DNA from: Sipunculus nudus
Taxonomy: Eukaryota; Annelida; Sipuncula; Golfingiida; Sipunculidae
Length of the DNA: 64,000 bases
Assembly (NCBI GenBank): GCA_026874595.1
Contig: CM049306.1
Coordinates: 97,891,642-97,955,641 of the forward strand
Direction of reading: 5' to 3'
In this document: positions 40,601 to 52,600 of the stretch, piece by piece
Numbering within the stretch: position 1 is the first letter of the stretch
Layout: every line of letters starts with the position of its first letter
Position numbers and translations under genes: made by a program
The notes under the pieces: model-generated
Seen by the model: the letters and a program-made list of their open reading frames with translations, nothing else
Told to the model about the DNA's origin: nothing
The model's database searches: none

Positions 40601-43600
40601 TACAAGTATTGATTACATTAAATAAGAAGGACATTCTCAATTGGCCGATTATTCCCAAGGGTTTCATTTTCGTGATTATTTCCCATTCGCGAATTTCGCG
40701 AAATTAAAACCCTCGCGAACAACAAGGCAACCACAGTATCCCATATAGCCACCATCTTGGAATTTTATTTGCATGAATTTTCTCCAGAGCTGATGTAACA
40801 ATTAACATAATATCTAACATGGTCTTCATGGGCAATAACAGAGCCCTATATTGATACCTTTTTATAGACTGAATCACTTCTAGTTTATAATTATTATCAC
40901 TATCTACAATGATACTAACTCACCAGGGGGACCAAATAACACATATGGTACAGGTCTGCTCTGTCCCTCCACTATGCGGACGACAGCCTCCCTCTGGCGG
41001 GTGTTCAGCAGCTGATTGAAAAACGTGAGGGTCCCACTCCCACAATGGGTTTGTGGCTTGCCCAAGGTGTTTTCATGGCTGACAGGTCTGGCAGATGTAG
41101 ACTGTACACTGGCATTTCCAGGTCTAAATTTGTACTGTGGCATCTTCGGCACCAATTTTGTTGGGAAAAGAACTAGAGGAAGATTAACATATACATATTA
41201 TTTTTTACATCAATTTTTCTTTATAAAATCAAAACTGAAATGAAAACAGGTAACATGTTACAACTAACATTTAACATAATTCAAATATTTTATTCAGAGG
41301 TTAATCATATTTACAATGTGATATAATGTTCATAAGGATAATTAACAGGCAAATCAAATGATCCTGTATTTCGTCACCATTGTTTAATGAAGTAGCCAAT
41401 GAAAATGATACCATGACACTGAAAATGACAGTTAATCTGTTCACATTAAAAGAGGGAATAATACAAGCCTAAAAACCTGGCTGGATAGTGAAGTCTAAAT
41501 ACATGAATTTAACATGAATCCAAATATTTTCTTTACAGTAAGATATATAAAGAAAATCTCATTATTACCATCTTGTCCGAATGAAGGGACAAAGTGGACG
41601 GCTTGGTGACCTCTTCTGAGCGGGGTCCTGCAATACAGATAAAACAGAACTTTTCTATATTGGGAGTATACATATAATTTTAACATAAGACCTGTGATGC
41701 AAAATGGAAGCTCCCATGAGTGTTTTGGAGACACTGGGAGACATAAACCTATCAGTGTACAATTAGGAGATGGGGATACCACACAAAAAGTACTATAAGA
41801 ACAGCCTCCAGGCAACAATCTGTCAGCAGAGAGAGTTGGTGGTTTAGGGACAGGTATTGGCAAAGTTTTTTTGACCAGACCCAAATCCTCTAATTATAGC
41901 TGGATACAAACTTGCTTGAGAAACTAGAGAAACCAAAGTTTATGTGATCCATACATCATATAAATGTAATGTACATCAGGCTAACACAACATGTTACCTT
42001 ACATTTAAATGGAGTGTGTCCCATTGAGGTTTCAAGACAGCATGTTGCCAGATGCGAATGGCCCTAACTATATCCAGTGAATTATTATGAATTTTTAGAA
42101 ATTTCCCCTATATTTGTATCTGCTTTCTAAAAGGACTTGACAGAACAGATCTAAGATGGTGAGTTATATGTTCAGTAGCCTGTATTTTACTACAATCATT
42201 AAAACAGACTAATCAGAACAAACTTTACTGGGAATCATAAGTAACAGTATAGTTGCATACAGTCTGCACTTACACAATTATGAGATGTAATATACTGGTA
42301 CTCCTTTACATATGTTACGCTTTGGACTGATAATGAGTCCATATATCATTTTTTTCATGGAATACTGCCATGAAAGAAAGACAGTTCTTACATAAATACA
42401 TGTATGTACATATAATTTAGTGTATTCTCCAAAGAGAAACACAGCTTTTTATATTATGGCATTTTGATCAATTAAAGAACTTAAATCATTCTTGCTGTAT
42501 TATTACCTTCATCCTTATTTAATAGACAGTGCCACCTACAGGCCATGGACCTGACTATCAAGTAGAAACAAGTGACCCATGGGTCACGTCGCTCAGCTGA
42601 ATTTTGGAAAATTTTAGCAAAATTAAAATATCCAATTTTTCCTTATATATATATATATATATATTAGCATTTGAAAAGGAAAGAGGAAATGGCCCTGCTA
42701 ACTGGTGATAATCAAATTTTAAATATATATTCGCCGAACTAATACTGTGAACTTTTATGGACTATTTCAAAGATACAGGAGAGTCTCATGATACAATATT
42801 TCTAGAAGTATCATTATTTCACCTATGTGGCAGTACTATGAGCATAAAATAAACATGGGAATGTATGAATACCTGTCAATTATAGAATAAGGAAGAAAGT
42901 GGAGATTAGCTGAAGTATAATAATACACAATTTATTTATTAACTAAAATAAAATGCTGTTAAAAATATAAAATATTTCCATTTTCAAATGAGCATAAACT
43001 GAATCTGATAAGTATATATTGTACTGTGTAATACATGAAAATTGTGAAAGATGAAACTTTAGTTAATCGAGTAGTATTCATGACAATTTCCTGTATATCT
43101 GACCTGTTGAAGGTGAACATGACATTGTAATCCTGTCCTGTGTAATGATGATGGAAGTCACTGGTGAATTTGAGTAACACCTCATCATGCAAGACCTACA
43201 AAAAAAACAAGTTATTCAAACACAGAAATAAATTACAAAGTCTGGGAATAAAAATTTAATAAGGATACACATATTTTGTCACTCTAGACACTGCACTGCT
43301 CACATTTCAGCTGGTTTCATTAGGATAACCAAGACCAAACATTTAATGTTTTACTTCCTTATTACATCCACTAACTGATAAAAAGATTTCCATTAAAACC
43401 AAACTTGTTGATAAACCTCCCTGCTTGTTTGTTGAATTTCTGATCACACCTAAGCATATCTTCATAGGTTATATGTTTGACAACTAATTAGTGAAGTCCA
43501 ATTAAAATGTTTAATAAGTTACAACTGACAAAGACACATTTCATTTAGTCTATCAGCCAGACCCTGAAAATAAGGCCTGTCGGTACCAAAAGAGGGGCAA

Positions 43601-46600
43601 TTGCTATCATTATTTTTTTAAAAGACATTGACCTATAGATTACAAAAATGCATGATAGCAGTTTAGGAGTGGTAGCTTTCTATGAAATATGAGTTTGTTT
43701 CCATGGCAACCATGGTAATTTTTGCAGTAATTATGAAATTTACAAAGAAGGCCATAACTTTGTTTGTTTTGTGTATAAAAGGATGAAATAACATGCGTCA
43801 GAAGAAAGATATTTATTTTTAAAAATATTTTCTACCCACAAAATAATTTGCATAATTATCTGTATGCAATTATATGCTAATTTTTTAGTAAAAATTCAAA
43901 TGTTTACCCCAAACATATGTTCACAGTCCTCAGTTTTTTTATCAAATAAACACTTTTAGCTTAAACTTTACCTTACTGGATAGAAAATGTAATATGCAAT
44001 ACATATATGTTTGATAGTTATCATTATTCATCTTATTTGCATCTGAATGAATATTTATTGGACACTACCATAATAACAGTGTTCTTGATTTATCTGTCAT
44101 TGCATCTGTTATTGTCTGAGTATGTCGAATGAATAATTTTAGAGCATGTAAGTATCCATGGTTTTCTATGTAATTTTCACGGCAGAATATATATTTACCA
44201 AATACACAAGTAAAATTTGCATATTAAATGAGACCATTTGCATAAATTTGCATAATTTTTTTATGATTTAGATCAAAATGGCACATTTATGTTCAACAGA
44301 TTTACAATCCTTTTTTTATTTAAATCAACACTTTTAGCATAACTTTACATTGCTGGAGAGAAAATTAAGTGTACAACACATTTATATTAGATCCTCATCG
44401 ATATTCATAAAATTTGCATCTTTATGAATATACATGAGACACTATTATAATAACAATGTTCTTTATTTATTTATCACTGCATCTGTTATTGTCTACAATA
44501 ATTAAATAAATGATTTTGTAAGCGTGTAATTATCCATGGTTTTCTATGTTATTTCCACAGCAGAATATATTCACTAAATATACAAATGAAATTTACATAT
44601 TAAATGAGACTCTTTGCATAAATCTGAATATATTGCTATAATTTATATCAAAATGGCAAAATTTATGTTGAATAAATTTACAATCCTATTTTTTTAATAA
44701 AATAAAAATTTTAGCATAAACTTTACATTCCTTGGAAGAAAATAAAGGGTACAACACAGTTATATTAGATCCTCATCGATATTCATAATATTTGCATCTT
44801 AATGAATATACATGAGACACTGTTATAAAGACCGTGTTAGTGATTTATCTATCACTTCATCTCTTATTGTCTACAATAATTAAATGGATGATTTTGTAAG
44901 CGTGTAATTATCCACGGTTTTCTATGTTATTTCCACAGCAGAATAGATATTTACTAAATATACAATGAAATTTGCATATTAAATGAGACTCTTTGCAAAA
45001 ATCTGAATAAATTTCTATAATTTAGATCAAAATGGCACATTTATGTTAATTAGATTTACAATCTTTAGTCAATAGTTTTACCCATGTCCGTCCTTCCGTC
45101 ATTCCGTCTTCCGAAATCAAACAGTTGTACGGACTTTTTTTCGCAATGCCTGCAGATATTGGCCTGATTTTTGGTTTGTGGGCAGATAATGACAAGTTAC
45201 AGATCGAGTTTGCGTTTCTCCCCGGTTGACCTACTTTTGACCATTTTACGGCTCCTTAACTTAGAAAATTTCATGAACAATAGACATTTTCATGACAAAT
45301 ACACATGTACAGACTTTTTTTTGCAATGCCTGCAGATATTGCCCTGATTTTTGGTGTGTGGTCAGAAATTGACCAGTTTCAGATCGAGTTCACGTTTCGT
45401 CCCAGTTGACCTATTTTGACCGTTTTACGGCTCCTGAACATAGAAAATTTCATGAAAAATATAAATTTTCATGACAAATACACATGTACGCACTTTTTTG
45501 GCAATGCCTGCAGATATTGCCCTGAATTTTGGTGTGTGGGCAGATAATGACCAGTTACAGATCGAGTTCGCGTTTCGTTAACTTTTACCTTGTGAGCGGG
45601 ATATCTCTTAAATGATTCACCGTTGGAAATTTATATCATCAGTGAAGATGTATATCAACAAAATCTTGGTCAAGTGCAAAGATGGGTGACCTTGACCTAT
45701 TTTTCTTTGTTTTAGAGCTGATTATAGAAAAACACTCAGAAGCTTATATCTCAGGAACCATTGTGGTAGCACCACCTACAATTTCTGATTTTATAATGAA
45801 TTTTTTATCAATGTTGGCCTTTTGTGCAGGATATCTCCAAAGGTCTTCAACATGAATGCATGATGCTAATGCATGATATTTACAAAATCTTGGTCAAGTT
45901 CAAAGATGGGTGTTGTTGACCTACTTTTCAAGGTCACAGAGCTTAGAATAGAAATAAACTTAGGAGCTTATTTCTCAGGAAGCATTTGGTGGATTGTTTT
46001 GAAACATGGTACATACCTCTCCAATTTAAATTTATAACTGATTATCAGCTTTTGCTAATATTCTAGTTTTGCAATGCAATGCTTACAGATACTGGCCTAA
46101 TGTTTGCACATGTATGGACTTTTTTCACAATGCATGCAGATACTGGCCTGATTTTTGGTGTCTTGCTTGATAATGACCCGTTACAGATCGAGTTTGTATT
46201 TTGCCCTTGTTGACCTACTTTTGACCATACGACACCTCCTGAACTACAAAATTTAACAAATGTTTCTAATTTGCCCCAGGCGGGGGAATCGTGTCGTTCC
46301 GTAACATCTAGTTTTATTATTAATTTAACACTTTTAGCATAACTTTACATTTCTGAATAAAAATGAAATGTACAAGACATTCATATTAGATGCTCATTGA
46401 TATTAATAATATTTGCATCTTAATGAATATACATGAGACATTATAATGACAATGTTCTTGATTTATATATCAATGCATCTGTTATTGTCTGCGTTATATC
46501 GTATGATTTTGTAAGCATGGATGTATCCATGGTTTCCTATGTTAATTTAATGGCAGAACAAATATTTAATCGGTTCACAATTTTTTTTTGCATATAAAAT

Positions 46601-49600
46601 GAAGCCACTTGGATAAATCTGCGAACATTTCCATAATTTAGATGAAAACTTCACATCAAGATTGAACAGCTTTGCAATCTTTGTCTCTGATCTTATGACA
46701 TTGTCTTGGTGTCAGAGGAGAGGTTTGTATGTTGGACTGTACAGTTTTCTTAAATGAAAATATATAAATTTGCATAATTTATTTGAAAATATCAACCTTT
46801 CAAAGCAATGGATAATTTAAATATCGAAACTGTGATGCATTCAATTATTAGATTATCCTTTTCTTACTAAAAGATGTTTTTTACTTTCTGCAACACTTCT
46901 CAGCACTTCTTAAATGTCAAGGTCCTTCCGCATTTATGCTATCAGGAGCATAAGGGCAAGCACACGGTCTGCTTGAAGCATGATTTCTTTTCCTTTGGGT
47001 TTTAGCTCAGCTGAGTAAAAGTCATCTGAGCTATAGCGATTACTTTTTGTCCATTATCCGTCTGTCTGTCATAGCGTCTCTCCGTCTGTCCGTTAACAGG
47101 GCACAAATTGTAACCGCTGGACCTAGAAATTTATTTATTTATAAAATAGTGTTTCATTATTTCCTGAAGACTAATATTGCCAGTGAAAATTTGAAACAAG
47201 GCCTACATGCCTAATGCTTACCTGTTTAATGGGATATACATCAGGGATAATGCTTCCAGGATAATATGCTTGACCTTTACTATTCAAGTACGATGTAAGT
47301 ACTAAACATTTTAAAAACCATGTATGTACACATATGCTAAATTTCAAGCTGAATATCAAAGTTCTACGGATAAACAAGCAGGAACATACCTTTGTTAAAA
47401 AAATATTGTAGGTGGCAACACTACTCTTGTATACAACGAAGCTATCCGATATGTATAGATATGCACAATATGATTGTGTTATATAAAAAACTTCTCTTGA
47501 ATCAGGTGCACTGGGCTGAATGAGCTCAGCCGAGACAGGCAGTTGCCCAAAATCAGGCAAAGAAAATTGGCAGGTCCAACTACTGTACTAAATGAACTCT
47601 TGACCTGTACCTGGCTGCACTGAGTGAACTCTTGATCTGTTGCAATATCTGTTACAGTTGGCAGTCTGCCAAAGCTATAAATAGACCCAGACGAGACTTG
47701 GACTGTTGCCAAGTATGAAAAAGTTGGAAGTATGCAAAGTTATTTATAGATACAGACAAAATCATGCAATCTATTCTTATACAATTGAAAGAACCCTACC
47801 CTAGGATAATTTTTGTGAAAAATTAAACCATTCAGCCTGACAGTTTCATAATAAAACATTTTAATAATTCTGGAGGGAAATTACGAGTCCTATAGCTCAG
47901 AGGATATGGGTAACAGAGACCTAATTTTCTTTGGAGATTTTTATTTGGACTTCCCTGGATTTTAAATAAGAAGATTCTAGGTCTAACGGTTACGATTTGT
48001 GCCCTATAAATGGACGACCGCTTGATTTGAATGTTTAAAAAAAAGAAAACAAAATTCATGAAAATTTAAAAAAATATAGGTGGCACCGCCAGTCTGCAGG
48101 AACTGGTGAAACAATGATCAGTATGCATGCAATGAATCATGGGGACCAATGCAAAAATTATTCAGTTACTGAAGCTTTTGCATCAAATTATTAATTATTC
48201 GGTGGGGGGGTACTTACGAGACCCATAGCTCAGAGGATATGGGTATCAGAGACCTATTGTTGGTTTCCTTGGAGTTTTTGCATGGATCTCCCAGGATGTA
48301 CTGCTAAAACATTCTAGGTCTAACAGTTATGATTTGCGCTGTGTTAACGGCCAGACGGTCAGACAACCAAACGCTGGACGGACGGCAGACAAAGGGTGAT
48401 CACTATAGCTCAGATGACGTACAGTGTGTATAGTCATTTTTAGGTCAGCTGACTGCATACAAGAGCTAGATTTCATGGGAATGGCTGGACATATTATCAT
48501 TAACCTTTTTCTTCTTCTTGTTGACTTTGAAGAACATTAATTGCTATCGTTGAATGGGGATACCACCTACAAATTTGGCATTCACATGATAAAATTCCTT
48601 ATTGAAAAGGTCTTCCTAGTCACTGGTTACTTTAGTTGCTTTTTTGTGGATGTCACTGAATGTTTGCAACTTCTTCTTAGATATTGGATAGTTGAAACTC
48701 AACCCGCCTGGCTCACATTCCAACCTCTTGATACTGTACTCTTTAACTGTAGTTTCCAATTTTTGTATAGAAGACACATGGAGACCAGGAAACGTTGGAG
48801 CAAGTGACATCATCTATTCTTTTTGCTGCCTTGAGAGAATGCTCACAAAGCAAAAGGGTAGATATTTTTTATGTCTATCAAGAACACAACAGAAACAGTT
48901 TTTGGTCTCTTAGGTCAGACATGGAATGTTCCATCAAGTGTCATTAATGCATTGGAAATCTTCAGATTTAAGCTTTATGTCCCAAACACCAACCTGCAAA
49001 ATATTAATTATCACACATATTTATTTTGCACCTAAAAATGTGAAATTAAACCCCATCAAATGCCACCTTGTAAAGAATGTCTGTACAAGCATAGCAAACG
49101 TGCAAACTACCAAACTTGCGCCGCTGCTTTACTAAAGATCAAGATAATCCAAGTCCTGTTGGTCATGGATGTATTTGAGAAACCTCTGAAGGGAGTGACA
49201 AGTTCAGTATAGATTGGATGGATGGTTTGCCAGCCCCTGAAAGTATTGAATTTGTCAGCTTGAAATTGTTCAAGATAATGTAATCTCACTGACCGCAAGT
49301 GAATCGTGCAAAGGGTAAAATGTTCAAATATGTGCAGATAAAAAAAACTTGTGATAACCAAGTAAATGACAAGAGTGAAGATGACGAGGTTGTCATATCA
49401 CGTAGATACATGAGATTGATGAACTTGTATTCTGATTATGAACAACAATGCAAATGGGACTCATTTCTACACAAGAGACAGGTTGACTAAAGTAATGACT
49501 AAACCTCTTCATGTCAATATAATGTACAGGAATTTCCATTTATTAAACATAATTAATTGATTGGCAATGTGTAAGGGGTGATGCATGTAATTGTCCTTTG

Positions 49601-52600
49601 TAGTTAAAACAGAATTGTCTGATGTTTACATCCTAAAGTAAAATACACTATCATCCTTGATATATTAAATTTAACTTAATATTATACAGTATGCTTTATT
49701 TGTTACATATAGCCAGTCTGGATAAATGTAGTATATTCTCATGTATCCATTCGTTTAACACGTAAATCATAATTTGAAACGGATAGCTGAAAACATGCAT
49801 TTTAATTTTCATCCCGAGATGGGTTAATTATTGTGTATACTTCATACTCTGTTTTTTAATATGAAGAAATAAGGTTTTGCCGGAATGAGAAATAAAAACT
49901 AATTTGAACGTTCAATGAGAAAACATACCTTATTACTGACAGAGGAAGCCTCTGAATAGTTGAATATTAAAGAAAGAATGTTCAATATTTTATGACCGTA
50001 CATATTTTTGGCTGCAAATGTTTTCTTGGATATAAAATAATGCAAATGTATGCAAACTCATGTTAAATGTATATGCATACAATTTATCATGCATAGATTG
50101 CATGATGTATGCATACAATCTATCTCAAAAGACAAAGAAAAGTGTTAAGTGAAAAGCTGTGCTTAAAGTTGATAGAGATTGTTTAGTTGGAAATGGATAA
50201 ATTAAAAATTGAATGCTTTAACGTGTGGATATTTAAATTATCCAGTGCTTTAAAAGGTCGATATTTTCATATAAAATATGCAAATTTATTTATTTTCATT
50301 GAGAAAACTGTATAGTGCAACATACCAACCTTCCCTCTGACACTCAATGTCATGAGATCAGAGACAAGGTTTTCAAAGCTATTCAACCTTGATTTACAGG
50401 TTTCACCTGAATTATGGAAATTCATTGAAATTCAAACATTGTCACTGTAATGTCTCATTAAGATGCAAATATTATGAATATCAATGAGTATCTAATATTA
50501 ATGTGCTGTATATTTCATTTTCATTCCAGCAATGTATAGTTATACTGAAAGTGTTGATTTAATAGTAAAAAAAAACAGGATTGTAAATATGATTAACATA
50601 AATATGCCATTTCGATCTAAATTGTAGAAATTTATTCAGATTTATGCAAAGAATCTCATTTGATATGCAAATTTTATTTGTATATTTAGTAAATATATAT
50701 TCTGCTGTGAAAATTACATAGAAAATCATGGATACTTACACGCTTTCAAAATCATCCATTTGATATATTGTAGACAATAACAAATGCAGTGATAGATAAA
50801 TCAGTAACATTGTCATTATAATAGTGTCTCATGTATATTCATTAAGATGTAAATATTATGAATATTGATGAGGATCTAATACAAATGTGTTGTACACTTT
50901 ATTTTCTTCCCAGCAATGTAAAGTTTATGCTGAAAGTGTTGATTTATTTAAAAAAAACAGGATTGTCAATCTGTTAAATATAAATATGTACATTTTGATC
51001 TAAATGATAGATATTTATTCAGATTTATGCAAACAGTCTCATTTAATATGCAAATTATAATTGTGTATTTGGTAAATATATTTTGTGCTATGAAAATTAC
51101 AGAGAAAACCATAGAAACTTACATGCCTACAAAATCATCCATTCCATATATCGTAGACAATAACAGCTGCAGTGACCGATAAATCAAGAACATGGTAGTG
51201 TCTGATGAATATTCATTAAGATGCAAATAAGATGAATAATAATGATTATCAAACATAAATGCATTGTATATTTCATTTCCTGTCCAGCAAGGTGAAGTTT
51301 AAGCTGAAAGTGTTTATTTGACAAAAAACAGAGGACTGTGAACATATGTTTGGTGTAAAAAATGTGAATTTTTACTAGAAAATTTGCATATATTTGCATA
51401 CAGCCAAATATGCAAATTATTTTGTGTGTAGAAAATAATATTAAAAATAATTTTTTTTTTTCTGATGCATTTTGGCATTTATTTCATCCTTTTATACACA
51501 AAACTAACAAAGTTATGGCCTTCTTTGTAAATTTCATATTTACTGCCAAAATAACCATGGTTGCCATGGAAACAGGCTCATATTTTATAGAAAGCTACCA
51601 CTCCCAAACTGCTATCATGCATTTTTGCAATATATAGATGAATGTCTTTAAAAAAATGAATGATAGCAATTGCCCCTCTTTTGGTACCGGCGAACCCCTC
51701 AGGCTGATAGACTAATTCATAATACCCAGCAGCGAGGAGAAACCTGAGGTATATTTCACAGAGTGAATACTTGTGCTAACAATAGATTTCTATTAAGAAA
51801 ATCTCCTAGCTGAAACATCTAGTCCTTGCTGGAACACCTTACTATGTTTTTAAGGTGCATTTTCCCCGCAAGATGTCAGCACCTTTGAAAGTTCTTTTTG
51901 GAAGGACACATCTACAATATGATCTTACATTCAAAGAAGGATCCAGATCAGATCAAAATTTTGGCCAGTTCTGTCTTGCCAAAAGTCCTAAATCTTCACA
52001 AAATTTAATAAAAAAGAATTGTTCATAATATTTGTTTCAGGTATTTTAAAAACAAATAAGCAAACAGACACATAGGTAGAAGGATGAACAGATGTGGCTG
52101 TTATAAAGATTTGCTGCATTATTATTGGATCCATTGTTATGACCTACTCTTTCTTAATGGATTAATTTAAAGAAACGGGATGACTGTCTGGTTACACAGA
52201 AAGAATGACTGTCTCAGCAAGGAGGGTATACGTTCATCCCTGTTTGTGTTTGTGTTTGTTCACAACAAATTGGCCTAAAATTGGCCAAATGCATTTTGGT
52301 GTGGATCCAGCACATGATCCAGATTCAGGAACTTCATCAAGGAATATTCACAAATGTGCAGTCACTTATGCAAAAATGAACCTGGGAATATTGCCTGAAT
52401 GCACAAACACTTTTGGAATCATCCTATAATAGGGACCCCAAACATGGCAAAGGCTTGCATTCCTTAGAATGCGGATTTCTAATTTATTAAGACAACACCA
52501 GTACATACCTCATGGACACAGCCCTCCCACAGAGGGCCACTGTCATCATCATCCCCTGGGTCAGACAGCAACACGCTGTCACCAACCAGGACTGATGGGC

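Larger units (their letters stand above)
43545..51715. mobile_element. 8.17-kb foldback element in intron 7
   Basis: Perfect 14-bp ends TTAGTCTATCAGCC and its complement open two long inverted arms: left about 43545-46900, right about 50160-51715. The arms stay similar along their length (for example GGCCATAACTTTGTT at 43750 and its complement near 51505; AGGGGCAATTGCTATCATT near 43602 and its complement near 51660). TTCAT lies on both sides (43540-43544, 51716-51720), a 5-bp target duplication. Each arm is built of 365-385-bp direct units, four on the left and three on the right. The left arm holds an inserted 1.25-kb repeat. The middle (46900-50160) holds another element and an unrecognised stretch. 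It fills most of the 9.3-kb intron. Confidence 0.85.

Noticed and set aside
47171-47560. A 129-codon minus-strand open frame
   Set aside because: It falls in family A-type repeat sequence inside the foldback, and the same sequence elsewhere in the window is not open.
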